Program-made: the position numbers and the translations under genes
Part shown: in pieces, positions 16,050 through 25,009 of the stretch
How positions within the stretch are numbered: position 1 is the first letter of the stretch
Layout of the letters: each line of letters starts with the position of its first letter
From: DAOLCO01 sp964612555
GTDB taxonomy: Bacteria > Bdellovibrionota_C > UBA2361 > SZUA-149 > DAOLCO01
DNA length: 64,000 nucleotides
Reading direction: 5' to 3'
Assembly: GCA_964612555.1 (NCBI GenBank)
Contig: CAZTBW010000002.1
Span: forward strand, 1 to 64,000
Notes under the pieces: model-generated
Database searches by the model: none
Told to the model about the DNA's origin: nothing
Seen by the model: the letters and a program-made list of their open reading frames with translations, nothing else

Positions 16050-17099
16050 ATGAAAACTAAGACACAGAAGCACGGCAATAAGCAGCTTCAAAAACTGATT
16101 AAACTTTCTTCTGAAGAAGACGTATTCAAGGGTGCTGAAAATGGCAATATGCGATTTTTAGCCATGCTCGCAAAGATGCGTTGTCTCTCTCATGAAGAGC
16201 GTTGCGATTTACCTACAATGCTACTTAAGGCATTGGCGAAAGATAGGAGGGCTGAAGAATTAAGGCGTTCCTCTGAAGAACAGGAAAAGTGGGATAACGC
16301 CAAAGAATGGCTTGAGCTCGTTATTTTAACGTGTGTAGTATATCTCAAGGAAGAACGCTACACGCCACTTTCTGTTTTCATTGAAGAAAAATTTCCTCAT
16401 TATGAGAGTAATAAGGAGGGCTTTGATAGGTTGAGGTATGCCTGTGAAGAGGTACTTTACCTAACACAACTGCCATTTTTCATCTCGGGAAATGTGTATT
16501 GTAGCCACAATGAGGTGCTTTCGGCAGTTTCTCCGAGAGATGAACAGGTGGAAGATCTTTTTAAGAATATTACAATTGCAATTTCTTTTGGTGTTACACC
16601 AATTGATGCAATTCATTCGGCAGTGGTTCCTCCTAAACACCCCTGGATCACAATGTTTCTCTGCCTGCTTTCTGAAAGCATTGAGGCTGGTGAGCACGGA
16701 AGTGACAGGATGAGGGAAAAAATAAGAAAAGTCCAGAGGGAGAAATGGGCTCAAATAAGAAAAGGATCTGAAGAAATATTCATTCCAAATATTGAAAAAT
16801 ATTTGGAGTTTATATTTGATGCTTTGGATGTCGCTGAAGCACATAATGTCTCTCTTTCAGAAATCTTCAGATTCTTATATGCAAGCTATTACCAAAAAAA
16901 ATCTCTTCCGCGAGAACGCTTTTTCGGTCATTTGAAGCTTCTGAGGGGTAATGGAGTTTCAATGGAGGAATCATTAAAGCTCCTCTCCAAAAGCCCCTCT
17001 TTTTGTGAAGACTGGAAAGAAATTTCCAGAGTAGTAAACCTTGATTGCAAAAACTTGGAAGAAGTTTTAAAGGCAGTAAAGCTGAATTGCGAGATCTAA
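16050..17099 (+). CDS. Hypothetical helical protein
   Basis: 349 residues from ATG 16050, which has GGAGG seven bases upstream; an in-frame GTG/ATG-free extension to 15969 has no ribosome site and crosses the stem-loop region. The protein is almost all predicted helix, with many Glu, Lys and Leu, no signal peptide, no membrane segment and no motif I know. It is a single-gene transcription unit with a strong terminator at its end. The repeated short helices might be of the HEAT or TPR sort, but no clear repeat is visible. Confidence 0.6.
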   Translation: MKTKTQKHGNKQLQKLIKLSSEEDVFKGAENGNMRFLAMLAKMRCLSHEERCDLPTMLLKALAKDRRAEELRRSSEEQEKWDNAKEWLELVILTCVVYLKEERYTPLSVFIEEKFPHYESNKEGFDRLRYACEEVLYLTQLPFFISGNVYCSHNEVLSAVSPRDEQVEDLFKNITIAISFGVTPIDAIHSAVVPPKHPWITMFLCLLSESIEAGEHGSDRMREKIRKVQREKWAQIRKGSEEIFIPNIEKYLEFIFDALDVAEAHNVSLSEIFRFLYASYYQKKSLPRERFFGHLKLLRGNGVSMEESLKLLSKSPSFCEDWKEISRVVNLDCKNLEEVLKAVKLNCEI

Positions 17100-17111
17100 G
17101 AGCTTAAACCC

Positions 17112-17152
17112 CCGCCCTGTTCACCCATCCGGTGGACAGGGCGGTATTTTTA
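17112..17152 (+). terminator. Rho-independent terminator
   Basis: A 14-bp stem (CCGCCCTGTTCACC against GGTGGACAGGGCGG, one G-T pair) with a five-base loop, followed by TATTTTT. It ends the hypothetical gene at 16050-17099. Confidence 0.85.
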
Positions 17153-17275
17153 ATTCATGTTTTAGACAACCCTTTATTTAAGATTGAATCTATCAAAAAA
17201 TATATCCCCATACAGCAAACCCCTTGAATTTTAACAAAAAATACTCTTTGTTCTGCTATTTTTTGGAAAATAGTG

Positions 17276-17281
17276 TATAAT
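17276..17281 (+). promoter_or_regulatory. -10 element upstream of alaS
   Basis: A perfect TATAAT preceded by TG. Transcription would begin around 17288, downstream of the GTG at 17284, so the TTG at 17317 is the likely alaS start. The matching -35 region is weak. Confidence 0.5.
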
Positions 17282-17316
17282 CTGTGCCTTACACGCAGGA
17301 CATTGAGGGAACTGGA

Positions 17317-19971
17317 TTGAAAACGTCGGAAATAAGAGAATCTTTTTTATCATTTTTTGAAGGGAAGGGTCACACCAGAGTTGAGAGTGCTTCTTTAATA
17401 CCGGCAGGAGACCCTACGCTTCTGTTTACCAATGCCGGTATGGTTCCCTTTAAAGATGTCTTTCTTGGGACAGACCCAAGACCCTATGTGCGGGCAACAA
17501 GCTGTCAGAAGAGTCTCAGAATTTCTGGAAAACATAACGATCTTGAAAATGTCGGAAGAACGGCTCGCCATCATACCTTCTTTGAAATGCTTGGGAACTT
17601 TTCTTTTGGAGATTACTTCAAGGAAGATGCCATTACATTTGCATGGGAGTTCGTTACAGAAGTATTAAAACTTTCCAAAAACCGCTTATGGGTTACGGTG
17701 TATGAAGAAGATGATGAAGCACGAATGCTCTGGGAAAAACTTACAGACATTTCTCCTGAAAGGATTCTTTCCCGAGGCAAGAGTGATAACTTCTGGGCAA
17801 TGGGAGATACCGGTCCCTGTGGTCCCTGCACTGAAATTTTTTATTTTCTTGGTTCTGAAGACTACCCGCAAAAAGGCGAAGAACTACTGGCAGACGACCC
17901 AACCTATGTAGAGATCTGGAACCTGGTCTTTATGCAGTTTAACAGAAACACAAAAGGAGAACTCGCTCCTCTTCCAAAACCATCCGTTGATACCGGTATG
18001 GGGCTTGAGCGGGTAGCTGCGGTAGTGCAGGGTAAAACTTCCAATTATGATTCTGATCTCCTTGCAGGTATTATTGAAGCTACCTCTAGGCTTTCAGGCA
18101 AGTCATATGATGGAAAGTCTTATGAGGCAAAAGACCCTCTTAAAGACAGGCAATATGCCTATGATGTTGCACTCAGGGTAATAGCAGATCACGCACGGGC
18201 AAGTTCATTTCTTATCGCTGAAGGGGTTTTACCTTCAAGTGATGGAAGAGGCTATGTCCTGAGACGACTCATTAGAAGAGCATGTCGTCATGGTCGGGTG
18301 CTTGGCTTCACTTCAGCCTTTCTCTATTCAGTTGCAGAAACGGTTATTTCACTTATGGGGGAAGCATATCCGGAGCTTGTCAGGGAATCAGAACTGATTA
18401 AAAAAACGCTGCGGGCAGAAGAAGAAAAATTTCTCCAGACTTTTGATACGGGAGTCGGCATCCTTGAAAAGGAAGTCAGTGCATTAAAAAATTCAGGTAA
18501 AAAAATCCTCTCAGGTGCTGCTGCTTTTCAGTTGCATGATACCTACGGTTTCCCTCTTGATCTTACCGAAGATATGCTTCGTATGCATGGGTGCACCTTA
18601 GACCATGAAGGTTTTGCCAAAGAAATGGAAGCACAAAGAGAGCGTTCCAGGTCAGCACGCGCCAATCAGACAAGTCTGGTTTTACAGCGTTCTGTAAAAC
18701 CGTTTCCAAGTCAGTTTGTTGGCTATGAGTATCTTGAGTATGAATCAAGCATTAAAGGAATGTTTAATGAAGCAGGTGACCTTGAACTTGCAAAAGAAGG
18801 TGATGAAGTTGCTCTGGTAGTTGAGGCGACACCTTTTTATGCCGAGTCAGGTGGTCAGGTGGGTGATACGGGAAGAATCAGCAGCAGTAGTGGAACTTTG
18901 GACGTTCTGGATACCTGTAAAGCGGGAGGTGACACGATTGTTCACGTCTGTCGTGTTCTGGATGGCGAGTTTAAAAACGGGATGCAGGTTCGTCTCGTAG
19001 TTGATGGAGTAAGACGAAAACATATCCGTGTGCACCATAGTGCCACTCATATCCTGCACCTTGCCCTTCGTGAAGTTCTCGGGACTCATGTGAAACAGGC
19101 TGGCTCAAGGGTAAGTGATGGAAATCTCCGCTTCGATTTTTCTCATCATTCGGCAGTCTCTCCCGGAGAGCTTTCAGAAATTCAGGGATATATTAATTCC
19201 TACATTCTTCAGAATCACCCCGTGATGACGCACGTACTGTCCATTGATGATGCCCGAAAGATGGGTGCAATGGCGCTTTTTGGTGAAAAATACGGTTCAA
19301 TTGTTCGGGTGGTGGAAATTGGAGCCGCATCAAAGGAGTTTTGTGGTGGTACTCATGTTCAAAGTACGGGAGATATTGGACAGTGTCTGATTCTTTCAGA
19401 AAGTTCTGTTTCTTCGGGAGTCAGGAGAATTGAAGCGGTTTCGGGACTTGAAGCATATGGGCGGGTATGTGCCATGCAGAAAATGCTTGGCAGCGCTCAG
19501 GAAGTACTTCAGGCGGGGGAGAAAGATCTGCTTGAAAAACTTTCAAGACTTGTAGAAAGAAACAAGGAACTGGAGCGTGAAGCGGGAAGATCGAAACAGT
19601 CATCCCTTACTTCAAGAGCAGAGGAACTCCTAAAAGGAGCAAAGAAAAGTCCCCGGGGACATCATATCCTTTCAGCTCATCTGGAGGATATTTCTCAGGA
19701 GGAACTGAGAATACTGGCTGATGACCTGAGAAACAGACTGGGGTCTGCCTGTGTGGGTTTAGCGAGCGTTAATGATGATAAAGTATTTTTATTGGTGGCT
19801 ATCACCAAAGACCTTATGGGAACTTTCCATGCGGGCAATTTGGTAAAGGAACTAAGTGTTCTTTTTGGAGGACGAGGCGGAGGCAAACCTGATCTTGCTC
19901 AGGCAGGTGGAGGAAATCCCGAAAAAGTGTCTGAAGTGCTTACCCGCTTTGAATCATTGGTTCAGGGATAG
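17317..19971 (+). CDS. alaS: Alanyl-tRNA synthetase
   Basis: 884 residues if started at TTG 17317, giving the family-typical MKTSEIRESFLSFFEGKGH opening with GAGGG upstream; the GTG at 17284 is less likely. Class II catalytic core from the start to about 460, including GDPTLLFTNAGM and the ARHHTFFEMLGNFSFGD motif 2 region; tRNA-recognition helical domain to about 560; editing domain with HHSATHILH and the CGGTH zinc motif near 680; C-terminal coiled and DHHA1 part with GGRGGGKPDLAQAGG. It charges tRNA-Ala and clears Ser and Gly. All key motifs are intact. It is followed after five bases by the 7TM-HD hydrolase gene. Confidence 0.99.
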   Translation: MKTSEIRESFLSFFEGKGHTRVESASLIPAGDPTLLFTNAGMVPFKDVFLGTDPRPYVRATSCQKSLRISGKHNDLENVGRTARHHTFFEMLGNFSFGDYFKEDAITFAWEFVTEVLKLSKNRLWVTVYEEDDEARMLWEKLTDISPERILSRGKSDNFWAMGDTGPCGPCTEIFYFLGSEDYPQKGEELLADDPTYVEIWNLVFMQFNRNTKGELAPLPKPSVDTGMGLERVAAVVQGKTSNYDSDLLAGIIEATSRLSGKSYDGKSYEAKDPLKDRQYAYDVALRVIADHARASSFLIAEGVLPSSDGRGYVLRRLIRRACRHGRVLGFTSAFLYSVAETVISLMGEAYPELVRESELIKKTLRAEEEKFLQTFDTGVGILEKEVSALKNSGKKILSGAAAFQLHDTYGFPLDLTEDMLRMHGCTLDHEGFAKEMEAQRERSRSARANQTSLVLQRSVKPFPSQFVGYEYLEYESSIKGMFNEAGDLELAKEGDEVALVVEATPFYAESGGQVGDTGRISSSSGTLDVLDTCKAGGDTIVHVCRVLDGEFKNGMQVRLVVDGVRRKHIRVHHSATHILHLALREVLGTHVKQAGSRVSDGNLRFDFSHHSAVSPGELSEIQGYINSYILQNHPVMTHVLSIDDARKMGAMALFGEKYGSIVRVVEIGAASKEFCGGTHVQSTGDIGQCLILSESSVSSGVRRIEAVSGLEAYGRVCAMQKMLGSAQEVLQAGEKDLLEKLSRLVERNKELEREAGRSKQSSLTSRAEELLKGAKKSPRGHHILSAHLEDISQEELRILADDLRNRLGSACVGLASVNDDKVFLLVAITKDLMGTFHAGNLVKELSVLFGGRGGGKPDLAQAGGGNPEKVSEVLTRFESLVQG

Positions 19972-19976
19972 TTTAT

Positions 19977-21818
19977 ATGGTTACTCAAGAAAAAAATCCT
20001 GAAGAAAGCGGATTTGTTCTTACCAAAACCACTAAAAAATGGCTTGTTTTTTTTGTTACCAGTATAGCAATCGCAACTGTCATGAGTCTTTTTGTTCATG
20101 GGATAGTGGCAAGAGGGGTTTTTGAAGAAGGGGAAATCGCAACTTCAACCATACGGGCTCCTCGTGACATTTTGATTCAGGCTGAACAAAAAGAAACATT
20201 TGTTTCTCATGAAATTAAAAGAGGAGAGGTTATTGTCAGATCTGGAGACAAAGTCAGCCAGACTCAGGCGATTAAACTTTCAATGCTCAGAGAGAGCATC
20301 GCCCATGAAGACCCGCTTCGTATCTGGGGTGCCTATTTTATTTTAAGCTCGGTTCTTATTCTTTCAGTCTATATTTTCTCTTCAAGATTTTATCCGGGGT
20401 TCTCAACAGAGGCAAGAGATGATGCTTTACTTGCAATTACTCTGCTTGCGTCTCTTTTGTCGCTTCAAATATTTTCCGTTCTGGGAGAATCTCTCAGTGA
20501 TACCATTCCGGATTTCAGGACAGACACCTTTTTACTTGCAACGCCACTCTCTGCCGGGGGGATGATTATCCAGATTATACTTGGCACTCCGGCAGTCTGT
20601 ATTTTTGTAATGGTGCTTTCGGTGCTGACCGGAGTTTTTCTTGGAAGTTCCTGGCTTTTTCTTGCGTTAGCGATGGTGGGAAATCTGGTGGCGGCATCAG
20701 CAGTTCGCAGATACTCAAAGAGGAGTGTCTTTCTCAGGGCGGGTTTGAAAATCGCTGCGGTTAATTTTGTGGTAGTGCTTGCCTTCTTGCTTCTTCACAG
20801 TGATATGGGGATGGAAGAAAAATTTCATCGAATACTTTTTGCTGCCGTGGGTGGTGTTCTTTCCGGAGTAATTGCGGCAGGTTTTGTACCTCTTGTTGAG
20901 TTTTTCGGTCAGTACACGACTGATCTTAAACTCCTTGAACTTTCATCTCTTGATCAGCCGCTCCTGAGAGAGCTTTCCATTCAGGCACCCGGTACCTGGA
21001 ATCATTCCATGGTAGTTGGTCAGATGGGAGAGGCGGCAGCGGAAGCCATCAAAGCCAATCAGTTACTGGTTCGTGTAGGAGCCTACTATCATGACATCGG
21101 AAAAAGTAAGTACCCGGCATATTTTATTGAAAATCAGTCGGGTGAGAATCGACATGATAAACTGACTCCTTCCATGTCTGCCCTGATAATCAAGGCGCAT
21201 GTAAAAGACGGTATCGAAATGGCGCTTACTAACAGATTGCCCAGAGAGCTTGTTGATATGATTCAGCAACATCACGGCACCACCCTTATTGAGTATTTTT
21301 ATGATAAGGCAAAGCGTTCTGCTGAAGAGGGTGAAATTGTGGATGAACGTAATTTCAGATATTCGGGACCCAAGCCTCAGACAAAAGAAGCGGGTATTCT
21401 TTTACTGGCAGACAGCATTGAGGCAACATCAAGAACCCTTCCCGACCCCACTCCTGCAAAGTTGCAGGGTCTGGTGCAGAAAATGATAAACAAGGCGTTC
21501 TCAAATGGAGAGCTGGATGAAAGTGGTCTTACTCTTAAAGACCTTCATTTTATAGCAAAATATTTTGTTCGGGTTCTTACCGGGATATATCACAAGCGGG
21601 TAACCTATCCTGATTCAGCAAAAGATAAAAAAAGTAAAACTTCGGAACAGGCAGAGGAGATAACGGGAGTGGAGCGAGAGAGTTTCCAAAAAGGAGATGG
21701 GACAAGTGGAAGTAGCAATTCTGATGAGAGCAAAGATAAGGAAGGGGCTTCTTCGGATTCTGAAGAAGAGGGAGATTCAGGCGATAACAAAAACACTCTT
21801 AAACGACTTGGAATCTGA
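19977..21818 (+). CDS. 7TM-HD family phosphohydrolase, PgpH/YqfF-like
   Basis: 613 residues. One N-terminal membrane helix (about 18-40), a short extracytoplasmic part, then a block of about seven membrane helices to about 310, then an HD domain with the NHSMV, YYHDIGK and QQHHGT motifs. Relatives degrade cyclic di-AMP in Firmicutes, so a cyclic dinucleotide phosphodiesterase is likely, though the substrate here is unproved. The periplasmic region is much shorter than in Listeria PgpH. The last 40 residues are Ser/Asp/Glu/Gly low complexity and are encoded by DNA that also encodes the start of YbeY in another frame. Confidence 0.9.
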   Translation: MVTQEKNPEESGFVLTKTTKKWLVFFVTSIAIATVMSLFVHGIVARGVFEEGEIATSTIRAPRDILIQAEQKETFVSHEIKRGEVIVRSGDKVSQTQAIKLSMLRESIAHEDPLRIWGAYFILSSVLILSVYIFSSRFYPGFSTEARDDALLAITLLASLLSLQIFSVLGESLSDTIPDFRTDTFLLATPLSAGGMIIQIILGTPAVCIFVMVLSVLTGVFLGSSWLFLALAMVGNLVAASAVRRYSKRSVFLRAGLKIAAVNFVVVLAFLLLHSDMGMEEKFHRILFAAVGGVLSGVIAAGFVPLVEFFGQYTTDLKLLELSSLDQPLLRELSIQAPGTWNHSMVVGQMGEAAAEAIKANQLLVRVGAYYHDIGKSKYPAYFIENQSGENRHDKLTPSMSALIIKAHVKDGIEMALTNRLPRELVDMIQQHHGTTLIEYFYDKAKRSAEEGEIVDERNFRYSGPKPQTKEAGILLLADSIEATSRTLPDPTPAKLQGLVQKMINKAFSNGELDESGLTLKDLHFIAKYFVRVLTGIYHKRVTYPDSAKDKKSKTSEQAEEITGVERESFQKGDGTSGSSNSDESKDKEGASSDSEEEGDSGDNKNTLKRLGI

Positions 21819-22158
21819 GGGAAAAGAGGTTACTATACTTTTTACGGATGATGTTGAGATTCGTGAATTAAATTGCAATTTTCGCGGGAAAGATAAAGCA
21901 ACAGATGTTCTTTCCTTTCCTCTTGAAAAGGATGGCTATCTTGGAGATATTGCAATTTCTGTTCAGACTGCCAGACGACAGGCGAGAGAATATGGGACGA
22001 GTCTTCGGGGTGAAATCTTACGATTGCTGATTCATGGGGTGTTGCACCTTGAAGGCTTTCAGCATGAGAAGGTTTCCAGGGGTGAAGCTCAGAAGATGAG
22101 ACGAAAGGAAAAACACTTATACGGAATAATTTCAGAAAAATGGCTCAATCGGTTTTAA
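21706..22158 (+). CDS. ybeY: Endoribonuclease YbeY (16S rRNA maturation)
   Basis: 150 residues from GTG 21706, nine bases after AGGAG; an ATG at 21697 is closer to that site than is usual. The core FRGKDKATDVLSFPL and HGVLHLEGFQHEK are family signatures; the normal zinc motif is HGxLHLxGyDH and here the Asp is Gln while all three His remain. YbeY takes part in 16S 3' end processing and ribosome quality control. It overlaps the 7TM-HD gene by 113 nt, and its last codons overlap the start of prfB. The pgpH-ybeY order is conserved in many bacteria. Confidence 0.93.
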   Translation: MEVAILMRAKIRKGLLRILKKREIQAITKTLLNDLESEGKEVTILFTDDVEIRELNCNFRGKDKATDVLSFPLEKDGYLGDIAISVQTARRQAREYGTSLRGEILRLLIHGVLHLEGFQHEKVSRGEAQKMRRKEKHLYGIISEKWLNRF

Positions 22159-23265
22159 TCTTTACTGAACTTACACAGCGGATAGATCGCTTAAAGGAGC
22201 GTTTTTACTCGCTGGGGAGGTACCTTTGACCTGGATGAGAGAAAGAAGAGGTTAGGAGTACTTGATCTTTTATCATCCGACCCTGAGTTCTGGTCTAATG
22301 CTGAAGAGGCTCAAAAAGTTTCAAGAGAACGCTCAGAGATATTTAACCTGATAGACAGGTACGACAAACTTGAATCAAGAATTGATGACCTTGAAGTACT
22401 TTCGGGTCTTGTTGAGGATAGTCAGGAAGAGACTTCTCTTCAGGAACTGCTTTTGGAGATTCAGCAGATTGAACCTGAAATAACATCTTTTGAGCTGATG
22501 CGAATGCTCTGCGGTGCTCATGACTCTGAATCCGCAATTATTGAAATTAATGCCGGTGCAGGGGGAACGGAGGCGCAGGACTGGGCTGAGATGCTTCTCA
22601 GGATGTATGTCCGCTGGGCGGAGCGCAAAAAATTCAAAACTGAACTTATGTATGCAAATCCCGGAGAAGAAGCCGGAATAAAAAGTGCGACTCTTCTTGT
22701 TGAAGGGCTGAACGCTTTTGGGTTTTTAAGGTCTGAAAGGGGAGTGCACAGGCTTGTTCGTATTTCCCCCTTTGATTCAAATGCAAGAAGACATACCTCT
22801 TTTGCTTCTGTCTCAGTCATGCCTGATATTGATGATACTATTACCATAGACATCAATGAGGATGATCTTCGTATTGACACTTTCAGAGCAGGTGGTGCCG
22901 GGGGGCAGCACATAAACAAGACTGATTCCGCAGTACGCATCACCCATCTTCCTACAAACATTGTCGTAACATGCCAAAGCGAACGCTCCCAGCATAAAAA
23001 CAAGGCAACTGCGATGAAGCTTCTTAAAGCAAAGCTGTATGAACTCGAATCTGAAAAACAGCGTGAAGAGCTTGCAAAAATTGCAGGCGAAAGAAAGAAA
23101 ATCGATTTCGGAAGCCAGATCAGAAATTACGTCCTGCAACCTTATCAGCTCGTAAAGGATTTAAGAAGTGATATACAAACTGCGGACGTTGATGGGGTGC
23201 TGGATGGAGAGATAGATCTCTTTATTGAAGGATATTTAATGGATGCAGAGGTAAATATCCCTTAA
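22140..23265 (+). CDS. prfB: Peptide chain release factor 2, programmed +1 frameshift
   Basis: Two joined segments: 22140-22226 in frame zero and 22228-23265 in +1, 374 residues together. Frame zero runs to CTT TGA; after the shift, GAC CTG GAT continues as DLDERKKRLGVLDLL, matching the RF2 N-terminus. The class motifs are SPF (in VRISPFDSNARRHTSF) for UGA/UAA reading and GGQ (RAGGAGGQHINKTDSA) for peptide release. The ATG lies inside the end of ybeY. Expression is autoregulated: low RF2 favours the shift at the internal UGA. Without joining, the second part appears as an ORF from 22453 that lacks the N-terminal domain. Confidence 0.95.
22214..22229 (+). promoter_or_regulatory. RF2 frameshift site
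   Basis: A Shine-Dalgarno-like GGGGAGG lies three bases before CTT TGA C, the spacing used in bacterial prfB genes. TGA at 22227-22229 is the in-frame stop. Confidence 0.93.
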
Positions 23266-23272
23266 AAAAATA

Positions 23273-23294
23273 CGACCGCTCAAAAGAGCGGTCG
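23273..23294. terminator. Bidirectional terminator between prfB and the Smr-like gene
   Basis: CGACCGCTC and GAGCGGTCG form a perfect 9-bp stem with an AAAA loop. Read on the minus strand it is followed by TATTTTTTT, so it is strongest for the Smr-like gene; on the plus strand a weaker T-rich tract follows. Confidence 0.85.
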
Positions 23295-23311
23295 TTCAGG
23301 TTTTAAAAATT

Positions 23312-23791
23312 TTAAAAAGAAAGTACTGAGATACTTTCGTTCACTTTGCCATTTTCGTTGAAAAACGGCTTAATTGAGAACTTGTAGTCAGCTTGGACTC
23401 TTCTCAGGAAATCTTTCCATCCTCTCTTTCTACTTCTTCCGTGGATAAAGTAAATCAAGGAATGTCCTTTCTCTTTTAGAAAACGTAGGTACTGATGAAT
23501 CCTCCCGCATGAGTGTTTCACAGTGAGATTCTTTGAGGGAATCCGCCCGTGAATATTGATTACCGGAATTCGCTTCTTTCCTTCAAAGCAGTATCCGATA
23601 TTTCGACCAGTCGAGATGATTTCGAGCTTAGGAGTGCGCCTATCACGCAAGGCATTCTTTCTTGCTCTTTTTTGAAAAAGAATTTTTTCATCCTTACCAC
23701 AACCTCTTTCACTTTCTCTAACAAATCCTCTGTTTGAGCGTCTCTTCTTCCCTGGACTTGAAAAGGTGTACTTCTTCTTCCTCTTCCTCAT
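23312..23791 (-). CDS. Small basic protein with a divergent Smr-like domain
   Basis: 159 residues with GGGAG eight bases before the ATG. The first 55 residues are highly basic (RKRKKK, GKKRRSNR), suggesting nucleic-acid contact. The C-terminal half fits the Smr pattern: VINIHG at 78-82, a helix, then YFIHGRSRKRG at 114-124, and a closing FNENGKVN. Smr domains bind or nick DNA or RNA in MutS2 and ribosome-rescue proteins. The fit is by eye and the usual DLHG is NIHG, so it is a tentative call. It stands between two terminator-like stems. Confidence 0.5.
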   Translation of the reverse strand: MRKRKKKYTFSSPGKKRRSNRGFVRESERGCGKDEKILFQKRARKNALRDRRTPKLEIISTGRNIGYCFEGKKRIPVINIHGRIPSKNLTVKHSCGRIHQYLRFLKEKGHSLIYFIHGRSRKRGWKDFLRRVQADYKFSIKPFFNENGKVNESISVLSF

Positions 23792-23913
23792 GAGATTTCT
23801 CCCAATAAAAAAACAGGCTGGCTCTCACCAGAAAGCCATAAAAAACCTTCAAGCTACAACTAGCAAACTAAAAGTGAAATCTCAAATAAAAGTTACAGTG
23901 GAGGCGGGTGTGT

Positions 23914-24927
23914 CTATAAGTAGCTGTTTTCTATATACCACTTAGCCGTTTCCCTGATACCTTTTTCATTGGAGTACCTGGGAGTAAAACCAAGGCGTGA
24001 TTTGATTTTACTGATATCAAAAGACCTGTCCTTGGTATAAAAAGCAACCCGCCTTCTGTAAATTGGCGGCTCTATCCCGAAGGGTTTACATATTGCTTCA
24101 GTAATATCTGCCAGTACAAAAAAAGGAAGCACCGGTATCCTGAGCACATAAAGCTTTTTACCGAGTTCACTTGCCACAATTGATGCGATTTCTGTAAGAG
24201 GAATATGAGACTCCGCACCGGCTAAGAAATAGTCTCCCAGAGCATTCTCGTGGACAGCAGCAGTGATGATCGCATCAGTAAGGTCTTCTACATGAACCAG
24301 ATGATATAAACATTTACCAAAGCCAAGAACCGGAAAAACCGGTAGACGAACCATTTTAAAAATTTTCAGAAGTCGCATGTCTCCCGGACCATAAATTCCG
24401 CAAGGACGAATAACAGTCAGGGGAAGCCCATGGTCTTTTGAGAACTGTCTTATCCAGAGTTCCGCCTCAAGTTTTGTTTCCTGATAAATATCTCCCGGTC
24501 CATAGGGGGATTCTTCATTTCCCGGAGGATTGGGAATATGCCCATGTACTCCCATGGTTGAAACATGAATGAACCTTTTAAAGTTAGGGTTTTTCAGGGC
24601 TGCTACTGCAAGTAGTTTCGTACTTTCAACATGTACCAGATGATACTCTTCGTCGCCGTTTTTTGCGCTTCTAAAGAGTGCCGCTACGTGAAAAATATAA
24701 TCAATCCCTTGAGTTGCAGCTTCGATCGTTTCTTTCTCGTAGACATCACCTTTAAACCATTCAATGGGAAGGTCTTTAAGTGGCTCAAGATTTGAACTAT
24801 GTCGGGCAATTGCACGCACCTTGCAGCCCAACTTGCAAAGTTTTCTAACCAGAAGTGAACCCGTAAACCCGGTCGCTCCGGTTACAAGAACTTGTGCATT
24901 TTTGAGAGGAGTATGTTCAAGTGTCAT
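23914..24927 (-). CDS. NAD(P)-dependent epimerase/dehydratase (extended SDR)
   Basis: 337 residues. Nucleotide-binding GATGFTG at 17-23, Ser near VSTMGV, and active-site Tyr148-x3-Lys152 (YQETK) define an extended short-chain dehydrogenase. The C-terminal half carries the substrate-binding region seen in HpnA-like or 3-beta-hydroxysteroid dehydrogenase-like members. The substrate is not determined; nucleotide sugar or isoprenoid are both possible. It diverges from aroC over an 80-bp region with a palindrome. Confidence 0.9.
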   Translation of the reverse strand: MTLEHTPLKNAQVLVTGATGFTGSLLVRKLCKLGCKVRAIARHSSNLEPLKDLPIEWFKGDVYEKETIEAATQGIDYIFHVAALFRSAKNGDEEYHLVHVESTKLLAVAALKNPNFKRFIHVSTMGVHGHIPNPPGNEESPYGPGDIYQETKLEAELWIRQFSKDHGLPLTVIRPCGIYGPGDMRLLKIFKMVRLPVFPVLGFGKCLYHLVHVEDLTDAIITAAVHENALGDYFLAGAESHIPLTEIASIVASELGKKLYVLRIPVLPFFVLADITEAICKPFGIEPPIYRRRVAFYTKDRSFDISKIKSRLGFTPRYSNEKGIRETAKWYIENSYL

Positions 24928-24979
24928 TTTGTATATAATTAATGATTTATTCGTTCTTATTCTGACTTATAGTATGAAA

Positions 24980-24999
24980 AGTAGCAAAACTTTGCTACT
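24980..24999. promoter_or_regulatory. Palindrome before aroC, possible operator
   Basis: AGTAGCAAA and TTTGCTACT form 9-bp inverted arms separated by two bases. It lies just downstream of a possible -10 (TATAGT, 24968-24973) and ten bases before the aroC ATG. Position and symmetry suit a repressor site; as RNA it would be a tight hairpin next to the start codon. Confidence 0.45.
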
Positions 25000-25009
25000 A
25001 ACTTATATC

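Noticed and set aside
17284..17316. GTG start for alaS
   Set aside because: It lies over the expected transcription start from TATAAT 17276-17281 and has no ribosome site.
22453..23265. RF2 as a short gene starting at 22453
   Set aside because: RF2 N-terminal homology extends to 22140 through the frameshift site.
24764..25009. Extended N-terminus of AroC
   Set aside because: The extra 82 codons overlap the divergent epimerase gene, and family homology starts at 25010.
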